This document shows positions 26,853 through 34,948 of a DNA stretch of 40,774 nt, in pieces; positions within the stretch are counted from its first letter, which is position 1, and every line of letters begins with the position of its first letter. A program made the position numbers and the translations under genes. Under the pieces are notes generated by a model, which saw only the letters and a list, made by a program, of their open reading frames with translations, was not told where the DNA came from and did no database searches. Origin of the DNA: a virus; the IMG/VR virus record IMGVR_UViG_3300027759_000171, positions 1 through 40,774 of that record; one strand, 5' to 3'.

Positions 26853-28193
26853 ATGGGAATTCAACCGATATCAATAAAACCTGTAAATGAATGTGCGATA
26901 GTTACATTGTTTCCAATGGACGCAATATGTAATACGACTAACCCAAGTACCTCACAATCTTATGATGGTGCAATTAGTTTAATGATTAGTGGTGGTACTC
27001 CACCATATAATATTACTTGGGAAGAAGGAGGATCAGGGCCAACAAAAGATAATCTTGGTGTTGGAGATTACCATGCAACAGTCGTTGATTATTATGGGGA
27101 TTTCACCGCAAACACAATATGTAGTTTAACTGCGGAAACAACCACCACAACAACATCTACTTCAACAACAACATTACCTTCTTATAGTGGTTTATGTATG
27201 TACTTCACAGATACTGTTGGTGCAAATTCAGAAACACATCAACTTTTATTCAATGGGTATTTAAATGGGTACCCTACTTGGGTATCTGACGATGATTTAT
27301 ATGATATATATTGGAGTACAGGTACCACAAATCAATGGTTAGTTAATGGTTGGAGCGATGGTATCATATATAATTCAAACACATCTACACCTCCATTAAC
27401 GGGATGGGAATTCTTGGGTGGAAGTTATTCAGGAACATTTATTATTACTGTAACGGAAGGATTATGTGTTGACAACCCTACTGTTAATATGACAGTAAGT
27501 CAACAATCACCAACTTGTGGTAGTAATGGTAGTATTATTATAACTGCAAATGGAGGAACACCATCATACCAGTATTCTATTAATGGTGGTACAACATATC
27601 AATATAGCCCTGTATTCAATGGTTTATCAGGAGGAACTTATTCTGTTATAGTTAAAGATTCTAATAATGTAACAACAACGCAAACTATAACATTATTACC
27701 CCCACCACCTAACCAAACATATCAAATTCAGTTATCAATGGTGGGACTTTATTCGTTTAATATAAATGTGACACCTACGTTACCTGTTGGTGCATCAATT
27801 ACCTTTAATTTAAAACATAACAGTGTGTTTAAAACCGCACCTTCACCAACCGTGGCAACATATAATAATGTGGTTACGGTTATTGTTAATGGATCGCCTA
27901 TTGCAACACCATCGCCTATATTAAGTACAAGTACAACGTTTAATCCTTGTGATTCAGGGTCTTTTTATACAAAAACTAATCTCACAACTTGGAATACTTT
28001 AACATTTAATTCAACAACAACAATTAGCGGTACTTATACAAAATCGATAAGTCCAATAACACCTTTAGTTCCTTGTTATTATGCTATTGGTACAACCCAA
28101 TTATTAATTGAAAATGCAGTATTACATAATTGTGAATGTTGTAACATAGTGGTAAAAACACCAAGAGAGAATAATCAGTTCTTACCGGGATAA
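26853..28193 (+). CDS. Second SprB-repeat tail protein with poly-Thr linker
   Basis: 446 residues. One divergent SprB-like repeat lies at about 25-95 (GAISLMISGGTPPYNITW...VGDYHATVVD) and a clear one at about 215-283 (QQSPTCGSNGSIIITANGG followed by TPSYQYS and LSGGTYSVIVKDSN). Between them a Thr/Ser linker (ETTTTTTSTSTTTLPS, 95-110) leads to a module with L114-C, FNGYLNGYPTWVSDDDLYDIYW and a W-rich end, similar in layout to the Cys/Trp module of the - strand gene (YSAGTHNGQIYWS...CWCLSD). The C-terminal 160 residues are beta-rich and end in CECCNIVVKTPR. Likely a fibre component expressed separately from the first adhesin. Thr/Ser linkers are candidates for O-glycosylation by the neighbouring enzyme. 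Confidence 0.76.
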   Translation: MGIQPISIKPVNECAIVTLFPMDAICNTTNPSTSQSYDGAISLMISGGTPPYNITWEEGGSGPTKDNLGVGDYHATVVDYYGDFTANTICSLTAETTTTTTSTSTTTLPSYSGLCMYFTDTVGANSETHQLLFNGYLNGYPTWVSDDDLYDIYWSTGTTNQWLVNGWSDGIIYNSNTSTPPLTGWEFLGGSYSGTFIITVTEGLCVDNPTVNMTVSQQSPTCGSNGSIIITANGGTPSYQYSINGGTTYQYSPVFNGLSGGTYSVIVKDSNNVTTTQTITLLPPPPNQTYQIQLSMVGLYSFNINVTPTLPVGASITFNLKHNSVFKTAPSPTVATYNNVVTVIVNGSPIATPSPILSTSTTFNPCDSGSFYTKTNLTTWNTLTFNSTTTISGTYTKSISPITPLVPCYYAIGTTQLLIENAVLHNCECCNIVVKTPRENNQFLPG

Positions 28194-28209
28194 AAAATGA
28201 TAAATAAAC

Positions 28210-28217
28210 TATTTATT
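28210..28217 (+). promoter_or_regulatory. TATTTATT box before the 847-residue tail gene
   Basis: TATTTATT ends 6 bases before the ATG at 28224, in a 30-base gap; part of the recurring set. Confidence 0.4.
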
Positions 28218-28223
28218 GATTAA

Positions 28224-30767
28224 ATGAGCTATATATTAAAAAATACATCGGGGCTAGTTAACACTAGAATTACTGACACAGGGAGGTTAAGATTATCACA
28301 AGGTAGTTTTAATATTTCATATTTCCAAATTGGAGATAGTGAAGTGTCATATAATGAACTACCAAATACATATAACCAATTTAATAGTGTTGTATTAGAA
28401 CCAAGTTTTAATAGTCAAAATAGTGCGGGTTCTCCTGAATCAAACAAACAAAATATTAAATATCCATATTTTGTGGATGTTAATAATAGTAATACTTATG
28501 GAATACCATTTATGGATTCTGTTATTGAACCTGTTTATAATAGAGCCCCATTAAGAGGGTTTTTTACCGGTAATACAAGTGAAAGTAAAATAAATTGGAG
28601 CGCATTCACTAGTTCCAAATATGTTATCACATCTAACTATATAGTTGATATGTCAACGTTAAATGGGTCAAATCAAATAAAAATCATTCAAGATATATGT
28701 GACCCTACCAATACTAAAAAACCTGGTGTTGGAGATTTTATCACAATTTATTATGATGGTTTGGCAAAATATGATTGTTCTTGTGTTAATTTACCTACAC
28801 CCACACCAACGGCAACAATAGGTACAACACCTACACTTACTAATACACCAACTGCGTCAAATACTAATTCTGATCCGTGTGCAACACCAACACCAACACC
28901 AACACCATCGGCAACACCTTGTTTAACACCATCAAATGGACCTGTTTGTCCATTACCACCAGATCCATCATGTGTTAAACCTGTACATTCATGTTTTCCT
29001 ATATTAACATATAGGATTATTGATGTGTGTGAAGATAATGTAACATTAGATAGACCTACACCTAATTATGTTGGATTAAGTACGTATTGTTTTGGTAGAG
29101 TCTTAGTGTATCCCCCAAATATGACAACAATTTATGATAGCGTCACACCTCGACAACATTGGGCGGACGATGTTATTAATTTTGAGTCAATTTGTGATAT
29201 TGATCAATTTGATGTGAAAGTGTGGAATATGAACATTCCGTGGACTGAGAGTCCCGCAGGATTGAGATCTACTGAGTATGAAGATTATACTTATTTTGGT
29301 TCTATCGATTATATTGGTAGTAAAGAATATTTTGGGTACAACTCAACTTCAGGTCAGACAGATACAAGTTACACATATTACTATAATTCATTTGATGAAA
29401 TTGTTCAGGTTAAACCAGAAGAACAAAAGGCAATTGCGATTATACATTATACTAACCAAACTATAGATTTTTTCTATGGTGAGAAATTTGCATTAGAACC
29501 ATATAACAATTCAAATCCTGAAAATACAACAGGACAAGCAAGAAACTTTAAATTACATATGCCAACATTAATGTGGCATAAAAATCCTGAATGTTGTTAT
29601 GGTCAAACATTTTGGGTTGATCCTCCGGGATTTGACGGTAAAGACCTATTCCAAGTTGAATACATTAAGTCATCTAAAAATGCCGATATGAACCAACCTG
29701 GTATTCGTTATTATCATTTGTGGGACACCAATGCAAATGCAAATGGATTACCAAGTAGAGTTGGTAAAGTATTTCCTGATAGTAAATTAATTATTATTGA
29801 TGATGAGGAAATAATTGCGGCATTATCTTACAAATCAAATAGAAATTGGACTTTAACTGCACCACAAGTTTCATTAATCACACCAAATACTTGTGGTTTA
29901 ACAACCGCAACTACGGATGGTATTTTAACGGGTAATGGTGAGACTATGTATGTTACTTATAGATTAAGTAATCCTGGTAATTTTACTGATTCATTACATT
30001 GTAATTATTATTCTAAAATTGTTGGTAACAATAATGATTGTAATCCTGATACAACTAAAAATGTGGCAATAAGGTTTGGGTCTGAGTTCAAATGTTTAAC
30101 TCAACCTGGATATCTTCCTGTAACGACTACAACAACTTATTCACCATTAACTACTACGACTACCAATTCACCATTTACAACAACTACAACGACTTATCCA
30201 CCATTAACAACAACTACAACCACATATTGTCCAACATTTTGTGAAACACCTAATGGGTTCTTTGCAACTAAATTCCAAGTTATTGCACAAAAAGTGGTTA
30301 CAGGGCAAAGACCTGATCCGTCTAAATGGAGAGTTATTGATTATACTAATTCATTATCTGGTACAACGTCAAATGGTTATATTACCGAGGCAGGCTTAAC
30401 AGGAACAACATTTGTTATTACTCCTGATCTATATAGTAACGCACCGTACTATAATCTTAATAACTATATTCCATTAACACCACTTGGTACTACAACGCCT
30501 AATCTTAATTTTGGTGACGAGTACTTCTTTTACGGATCCTTTGAAACTGATATTCAGGCGACAATATATGAGATGAGGTATAAGGTGAATTTAAGTTTTG
30601 CGGAATTCCAAACTACGACTAACCCAACATGGAAGTCAGGGACTAATTCTTATATAACTGAAATAGCATTACTTGATAGTAATAAAGACGTTATGGTCAT
30701 CTCTAAGATGCAATCGCCAGTGTTAAGACAAGGTATACAACAGTTCGTAGTTAAGTTAGATTTGTAA
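28224..30767 (+). CDS. Large tail protein with Thr-Pro and poly-Thr inserts
   Basis: 847 residues. The N-terminus (LKNTSGLVNTRITDTGRLRL then SYFQIGDSEV) has the NTR-TD-GR..LS.G...YF.GDSEV style of phage virion proteins. Two low-complexity inserts interrupt otherwise folded sequence: Thr-Pro at about 190-237 (28794-28935) just after CSC, and Thr/Pro/Tyr at about 633-670 (30121-30234) between PGYLPV and YCPTFCETPNG. Both inserts are flanked by Cys residues, as if loops were spliced into a scaffold. The last domain (NPTWKSGTNSYITEIALLDS, then VMVISKMQSPVLRQGIQQFV) looks conserved and beta-rich. Role is probably a fibre or baseplate attachment protein. No enzymatic motif recognised. Confidence 0.75.
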   Translation: MSYILKNTSGLVNTRITDTGRLRLSQGSFNISYFQIGDSEVSYNELPNTYNQFNSVVLEPSFNSQNSAGSPESNKQNIKYPYFVDVNNSNTYGIPFMDSVIEPVYNRAPLRGFFTGNTSESKINWSAFTSSKYVITSNYIVDMSTLNGSNQIKIIQDICDPTNTKKPGVGDFITIYYDGLAKYDCSCVNLPTPTPTATIGTTPTLTNTPTASNTNSDPCATPTPTPTPSATPCLTPSNGPVCPLPPDPSCVKPVHSCFPILTYRIIDVCEDNVTLDRPTPNYVGLSTYCFGRVLVYPPNMTTIYDSVTPRQHWADDVINFESICDIDQFDVKVWNMNIPWTESPAGLRSTEYEDYTYFGSIDYIGSKEYFGYNSTSGQTDTSYTYYYNSFDEIVQVKPEEQKAIAIIHYTNQTIDFFYGEKFALEPYNNSNPENTTGQARNFKLHMPTLMWHKNPECCYGQTFWVDPPGFDGKDLFQVEYIKSSKNADMNQPGIRYYHLWDTNANANGLPSRVGKVFPDSKLIIIDDEEIIAALSYKSNRNWTLTAPQVSLITPNTCGLTTATTDGILTGNGETMYVTYRLSNPGNFTDSLHCNYYSKIVGNNNDCNPDTTKNVAIRFGSEFKCLTQPGYLPVTTTTTYSPLTTTTTNSPFTTTTTTYPPLTTTTTTYCPTFCETPNGFFATKFQVIAQKVVTGQRPDPSKWRVIDYTNSLSGTTSNGYITEAGLTGTTFVITPDLYSNAPYYNLNNYIPLTPLGTTTPNLNFGDEYFFYGSFETDIQATIYEMRYKVNLSFAEFQTTTNPTWKSGTNSYITEIALLDSNKDVMVISKMQSPVLRQGIQQFVVKLDL
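28794..28935 (+). repeat. Thr-Pro coding repeat insert
   Basis: Imperfect ACACCA/ACACCT/GCAACA units encoding a PTPTPTATIGTTPTLTNTPT-like linker and then ATPTPTPTPSATP. Related in sequence and codon phase to the tracts at 25670-25792 and in the - strand gene. Confidence 0.8.
30121..30234 (+). repeat. Tandem repeat encoding Thr5-6-x-x-P linkers
   Basis: About three and a half imperfect copies of a roughly 27-30 base unit: ACTTATTCACCATTAACTAC, then further ACT/ACA/ACG Thr codons, encode TTTTTYSPLTTTTTNSPFTT-type sequence. Mixed Thr codons argue for age or selection against perfect repeats. Confidence 0.75.
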
Positions 30768-30818
30768 AAAACTTTAGTTTTATCTTCTTACTATTATATT
30801 ATAATAAAACAATATTTT

Positions 30819-31427
30819 ATGAGTACACCAATGAAAAATTCACCTAAAGTATTAGGGTTAGATATCTCAACTAAAACAATAGGATGGGCACTTTTTGATA
30901 TTAAAACTAAAGAGTTATTAGAATTAACTCATGTATCTCCAAGACCTAAAAATAAAGATACAGAAGAAAATAAGATGTTAGAATTAATATTGAAATCTGA
31001 GGTATTCAAAACAAAATTGGAAGATTATAAAAAATTAGGTATTGTAAGTGTTATTATTGAGGAACCACTACTAAACTCTAATAATGTTTACACAATACAA
31101 ACACTATTACGATTTAATACTTTAATTTGTAAAACAATATACGACATATTAGGGATTGTCCCTGAATTCATCTCAACTTATAACTCAAGAAAATTTGCAT
31201 TTCCTGAATTAGTACAAGAAAACGATAAAAAGAAACACGTCCTATTTGGAGGACTTCCTAAGGACATTGACAAGAAAATGGTTATATGGGAGTTGGTAGC
31301 AAAAAAAGAACCTCAGATCCAATGGCAATACACTAGAAACAATACTTTGAAGAAAGAGAACTTTGATCAAACAGATGCTTATGCCTGTGTGTTAGGATAT
31401 ATGAGAAGTAAAGAAATTTGGAATTAA
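30819..31427 (+). CDS. RuvC-like Holliday junction resolvase
   Basis: 202 residues of RNase H/RuvC fold. Candidate catalytic acids are D15 (VLGLDISTKTIGWAL), E80 (VSVIIEEPLL) and D182/D185 (ENFDQTDAYACVLGYM); the D-x-x-D pair matches the D138/D141 pair of E. coli RuvC. RuvC-type enzymes cut four-way junctions before packaging, the job done by endonuclease VII (gp49) in T4, which was not seen here. It lies between the + and - strand tail genes, with a 51-base AT-rich gap upstream, and its 3' end faces the convergent - strand gene across a bidirectional terminator. Other RuvC-fold nucleases are possible, but size and motif order favour a resolvase. Confidence 0.8.
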   Translation: MSTPMKNSPKVLGLDISTKTIGWALFDIKTKELLELTHVSPRPKNKDTEENKMLELILKSEVFKTKLEDYKKLGIVSVIIEEPLLNSNNVYTIQTLLRFNTLICKTIYDILGIVPEFISTYNSRKFAFPELVQENDKKKHVLFGGLPKDIDKKMVIWELVAKKEPQIQWQYTRNNTLKKENFDQTDAYACVLGYMRSKEIWN

Positions 31428-31452
31428 TAATAACGTAAAGATGGTTCTTTAC

Positions 31453-31489
31453 AAAAAATATCGGTCAATAATTGTCCGATATTTTTTTT
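31453..31489. terminator. Bidirectional terminator between convergent genes
   Basis: A 12-bp stem (31453-31464 and 31476-31487) with an 11-base loop; T run to 31489 for the + strand and the A run at 31453-31458 gives a U run for the - strand. It lies 25 bases after the resolvase stop and 11 bases before the - strand gene stop. Confidence 0.85.
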
Positions 31490-31500
31490 ACCCAATAATT

Positions 31501-33708
31501 TTAATTACATATACCAATATTGGTAACCAAACCAAATTTTGTTGGATATGTTGGTGGATAAGGCGAACAAACTGTTGTGGATCCATAACCATTAATATTT
31601 TCCGTTATAGGGGATCCTGTTGTACATGACGTATAGGTAAATTGGGACAACCTGATGGAATTAGACGTAACTAAATATTTATAACAAATAGGTAGTGGGG
31701 ATGAAGCCGTTGGGGTTGGGGTACTTGTTAGTGTTGGCGTTGGCGTTGGAGTATTTATTGTAACACATTGTGAACAAGACCCTTCTGATTTAGGACCAAG
31801 TATTCCTGTTAATACGATAGTACTAACTCCTGAAATATTATTTACAAATCCTTCATAAGATATACAAGTTGAAATACCATTTACAAATGATTTGTATACA
31901 TACCCTTCAGCCGGTGTTTCACCAAAAGGATCTAAAACAACATCAGTTGTGTAATATAAGAAACCTGAAACACAGTCTTTAAAACTTTTACTACCATTAC
32001 ATCTGATGTTATCATCAAATGTGTTAAATACGACTGAACCATCAAAATTACAATTATATTGTGGTGATGGAGTTGGGGTTGCAATCATTTTACCACTTGT
32101 TGCGGTAGGGGTTGGAGTTAATACATTTACTGTTACCGATATTCCTTTACCACCACAAATCTCAGTTGCGGTAGGTGTTTGTGTTGGAGTTGGCGTTGGA
32201 GTACCTGTTACCGTTGCCGTTGGCGTTAAAGGTAATTCACAATCAAATGCCGCCTCAAAAGATATTGGTTGACAATATTGGGTTGGGGTTGGGGTTGGAG
32301 TAGGACAAGGTCCTCCATTGAATAAACCATCACATAAGTCAGGGCAATCACTATTACAAGGAGATGGACCAAATAAAAAACAATCACCGTCTAATAAATC
32401 TGATAAACACCAACAATTTTCGGTAGATGATGAAAATATAAATAAACCATTTGTTTCTCCTGACCAATAAATTTGACCATTGTGTGTACCCGCACTATAA
32501 TAGGTACCATCATAAATAACATTTCCTGTTGAGACACAGTATGAATTAAATGGACATAATGGTGTTGGTGTTGGTGTTGGTGTTAACGTCAGTGTTGGTG
32601 TAGGTGTTGGGGTTGGCGATAAACAACCTAGTTCAATCAGACTATTAAGTGAACTTTTAGACGACTCATTAACATAAATATTATTATTATTTGGAACATA
32701 TACCCCAAAGTGACTGGGTTCAGATAAGGTAATTGTTGATACAACAGTATTTGTTATAGTATCAACAATAAGAATACTACCATCGTCTTGATTAACATAA
32801 AGATACCCATTTGATGGATTATATGTTGAATCATTTGGTCCGCCAATAGATGGTATTGTAGTTGTTGCATCAGTAGTAATATCGATTGCCGTAATAGTAA
32901 AATCACTATTATTCGTAACATAAATGTAAAGAGGTGTCCCAACAATTGAACTTGCAGTATTCCCAACCGGTATTGTAGAAACTACCGTATTTGTGATTGT
33001 TTCAATTTTACTAACAGTACTATCTAATTCATTCACAACATAAACATAGTTGTTAATTGATGAATAAAGAATTGTACTAGGACTATTACCAACAGGTATT
33101 GACAACACAACAGTATCTGTAACTGGATCAACAACATCAACTACGTCAAAACCCGCGATTGGCACATAGATATACCCATTAATTGGGTTATACGTTAAGG
33201 AAGAATCCCGACCAGCATAAGCCGCTCCTGTTAACGTAACTGTTCCTAAAACAGTATTAGTTGTTGTGTTAATAACCCTTAAAAATACACTAAGATTATC
33301 TGTAATGTATAACTTATTAACTCCCGTTACATACAGAGACCCAAACCCTAAATGTCCAGTACTAATAATTGTTGTTATAACGGTATTCGTTACGGTATTG
33401 ATAACACTAATGGTATTAGAATTACGATTCGGAACATAAATATATCCATTATCTGGATTATATTGGGTAAGTGTCGTGTTATTATTACCTACGGTAATTG
33501 TTGTGATAACACTATTTGTTGTAGTATCTATTACAGAAAGTGACCCAGGAACATCAAATTGGTTAACATAAAGATATCCATTTGTTGGTACGTAATTCAC
33601 ACAAATTGCATTAACAAGAATTGGTATCGTATCTAATATTGTAATAGCATAACATGGTAATATTGTTGGTGTAGGTGTTGGTGTAGGTGTTGGTGTAGGG
33701 GTCGCCAT
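31501..33708 (-). CDS. Modular tail protein: seven-bladed YVTN propeller plus Cys modules on Thr-Pro linkers
   Basis: 735 residues. It starts directly with a Thr-Pro tract (MATPTPTPTPTPTPT) and then has seven blades of the type YxYVxN..S.T(I/V)SxI(D/N)..TNTVVSTI (about 16-358), a YVTN/NHL-like beta-propeller. Further modules follow, separated by Thr-Pro linkers near 365-383, 469-476, 494-515, 530-550 and 652-668: a Cys/Trp module (CPFNSYCVSTGN..WSGETNG..CWCLSD), two short Cys peptides, a Cys-rich domain (551-651), and a final domain (669-735, ICYKYLVTSNSIRL..NIGIC). Beads-on-string design suits an adhesive tail fibre. It is on the strand opposite to all other virion genes, behind the small gene at 33929 with a 1-base overlap. 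Receptor role inferred. Confidence 0.78.
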   Translation of the reverse strand: MATPTPTPTPTPTPTILPCYAITILDTIPILVNAICVNYVPTNGYLYVNQFDVPGSLSVIDTTTNSVITTITVGNNNTTLTQYNPDNGYIYVPNRNSNTISVINTVTNTVITTIISTGHLGFGSLYVTGVNKLYITDNLSVFLRVINTTTNTVLGTVTLTGAAYAGRDSSLTYNPINGYIYVPIAGFDVVDVVDPVTDTVVLSIPVGNSPSTILYSSINNYVYVVNELDSTVSKIETITNTVVSTIPVGNTASSIVGTPLYIYVTNNSDFTITAIDITTDATTTIPSIGGPNDSTYNPSNGYLYVNQDDGSILIVDTITNTVVSTITLSEPSHFGVYVPNNNNIYVNESSKSSLNSLIELGCLSPTPTPTPTLTLTPTPTPTPLCPFNSYCVSTGNVIYDGTYYSAGTHNGQIYWSGETNGLFIFSSSTENCWCLSDLLDGDCFLFGPSPCNSDCPDLCDGLFNGGPCPTPTPTPTQYCQPISFEAAFDCELPLTPTATVTGTPTPTPTQTPTATEICGGKGISVTVNVLTPTPTATSGKMIATPTPSPQYNCNFDGSVVFNTFDDNIRCNGSKSFKDCVSGFLYYTTDVVLDPFGETPAEGYVYKSFVNGISTCISYEGFVNNISGVSTIVLTGILGPKSEGSCSQCVTINTPTPTPTLTSTPTPTASSPLPICYKYLVTSNSIRLSQFTYTSCTTGSPITENINGYGSTTVCSPYPPTYPTKFGLVTNIGICN
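33664..33705 (-). repeat. Thr-Pro coding repeat at the start of the - strand gene
   Basis: Coding-strand units ACACCAACACCT (three to four) right after ATGGCGACC. The 14-mer ACACCAACACCTAC occurs twice (33684-33671 and 33696-33683), inverted relative to the copy at 25742-25755. Five more tracts of the same kind lie inside the gene (about 32561-32617, 32281-32304, 32165-32229, 32061-32120, 31703-31754). Confidence 0.8.
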
Positions 33709-33929
33709 TATATACTAATATTTTCTGTTATCACACAATTATTATCATCGATCACTTTAACCACAAAATTTGTAAATGAGGAAAAAATTGATGGAATCAT
33801 AAAAGAATATGGTAAATCACCACTATTAATAGTTGACACATATATACAAGTTGTATATCCTGTATCACACACGTAAACATCATAAGGTGATATTCCGGTA
33901 ATAGAAGTGATTGTAATGTTTGTATCCAT
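33708..33929 (-). CDS. Small tail-associated protein of unknown function
   Basis: 73 residues, MDTNITITSITGISPYDVYV at the start, two Cys (CDTGYTTC) and a C-terminal strand (VVKVIDDNNCVITENISI). It is beta-rich with no signal peptide or membrane helix, and resembles a single immunoglobulin-like or SprB-like module (ITGISPYDVYVCD...NFVVKVIDDNNC). Its TAA shares one base with the ATG of the modular gene, indicating coupled translation. A TATTTATA box lies 17 bases upstream on the - strand. Perhaps a small fibre module or chaperone for the larger protein; function is not known. Confidence 0.65.
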   Translation of the reverse strand: MDTNITITSITGISPYDVYVCDTGYTTCIYVSTINSGDLPYSFMIPSIFSSFTNFVVKVIDDNNCVITENISI

Positions 33930-33946
33930 ATATTTTTATTCTATTG

Positions 33947-33954
33947 TATAAATA
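33947..33954 (-). promoter_or_regulatory. TATTTATA box before the - strand tail genes
   Basis: On the - strand TATTTATA ends 17 bases before the ATG at 33929, so the box is in the same gene-relative orientation as on the + strand. Read on the + strand it is TATAAATA, the T4 late element, 61 bases before the primase start, so the direction of use is open. Confidence 0.4.
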
Positions 33955-33971
33955 TAGAAGGAATGGAAAAC

Positions 33972-34000
33972 TTGTGAAGTTGATTAAACGAAATAATTTG
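33972..34000 (+). promoter_or_regulatory. Host-type (Bacteroidota) promoter candidate before the primase
   Basis: TTG (33972-33974), 19 bases, then TAATTTG (33994-34000), close to the Bacteroidota TTG / TAnnTTTG promoter. A start near 34005 would leave a leader of about 10 bases. It lies at the head of the divergent early-type operon, where a promoter is expected. Confidence 0.4.
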
Positions 34001-34015
34001 TCTATCTTTTAAAGG

Positions 34016-34915
34016 ATGGAAGAAAATGATGCGATTGTTGAGTTATTAGAGGATCTTTTGGGAGAACACGGACTACATTACCCCAATAAGGGTCAGATAT
34101 CCTTCAACTGCCCCGTTTGTGATGAGGATAGAAATAAACATAATTTAGAAATAAATTACGTAAATAACGTATATAAATGTTGGAGTTGTGGAGATATAGA
34201 TGGTACTCACGGATCTTTGGGAAAACTTTTTGATAAGTACGGAAACAAGAAATTAAAGAAATTATATAATGTCTTAAAACCTGAGACGGTACAACCAAGA
34301 CAAAAACGAACAAAAAAATTAACACTTCCTGAGGGTTTCACGTTATTTACGGAATCAAGTCCGGTATACCCTGTTAGAAGACAAGCATATAACTATTTAA
34401 AGAGTAGGGGGATAACAGATGAAATCATTAAGAAATATAATATTGGATTTTGTGATCGTGGTAGCCATACAGGTCGCATTGTCGTCCCATCATATAATAG
34501 TGAAGGAGAATTAAATTATTATGTTGCCCGCAGTTGGGATCCTATGAGTAGGGCAAAATATAAAAATCCGCAAGATGAAAAGGATAAAATTATATTTTGG
34601 GAAAACCTTATTGATTGGAATAAAGATGTTTATTTAGTGGAGGGAGCTTTTGACGGGTTATTTGTAGAGAACTCAATTCCAATGTTAGGTAAACATATGT
34701 CGGAACTATTGTTTGAAACCATATATACAAAGGCAAAAGGTGATGTTATTATATGTTTAGATGCTGACGCAATTAAAAATTCCATAAAATTATATCACGA
34801 ATTAAATGGTGGTGAATTATGGGGTCGAATTAAATTAATAAAACTACCTGACGATTCCGATATCGCCGATTTAAGGGGTGTAATAAAGGAAGAATACTAT
34901 ATGATTATAAAATAA
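34016..34915 (+). CDS. 61: DnaG/gp61-type DNA primase
   Basis: 299 residues. The N-terminal zinc-binding domain has FNCPVCDEDRNKHNLEINY and CWSCGD (C-x2-C, then C-x2-C about 22 residues on), with a conserved GT-GSLGKL helix after it. The TOPRIM part has VYLVEGAFDGLF (Glu) and DVIICLDADA (D-x-D), the metal acids for primer synthesis; KYNIGFCD and RIVVPSYNSEGELNYYVAR are typical of the DnaG core. It makes RNA primers for the lagging strand with the gp41-type helicase at 4344-5723. Compact compared with T4 gp61 (342). It opens the second replication/recombination block, divergent from the - strand tail genes. Confidence 0.9.
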   Translation: MEENDAIVELLEDLLGEHGLHYPNKGQISFNCPVCDEDRNKHNLEINYVNNVYKCWSCGDIDGTHGSLGKLFDKYGNKKLKKLYNVLKPETVQPRQKRTKKLTLPEGFTLFTESSPVYPVRRQAYNYLKSRGITDEIIKKYNIGFCDRGSHTGRIVVPSYNSEGELNYYVARSWDPMSRAKYKNPQDEKDKIIFWENLIDWNKDVYLVEGAFDGLFVENSIPMLGKHMSELLFETIYTKAKGDVIICLDADAIKNSIKLYHELNGGELWGRIKLIKLPDDSDIADLRGVIKEEYYMIIK

Positions 34916-34948
34916 TTAGTAATATTCACACTTTTATAATTATTAAGA

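Noticed and set aside
28794-28935. CRISPR or other array-type repeat
   Set aside because: The repeats are short coding units with no spacers and are translated as Thr-Pro linkers.
30766-30785. Possible terminator after the 847-residue gene (AAAACTTTAGTTTT)
   Set aside because: The palindrome has only A/T-rich pairs with a loop of two bases and no solid T run; too weak to call.
31441-31629. 62-residue + strand frame after the resolvase
   Set aside because: It runs through the bidirectional terminator and into the 3' end of the - strand gene; composition is that of a shadow.
32006-32272. 88-residue + strand frame rich in Val-Gly
   Set aside because: It is the reverse reading of Thr-Pro repeats of the - strand gene; VGVGVG is the complement of TPTPTP.
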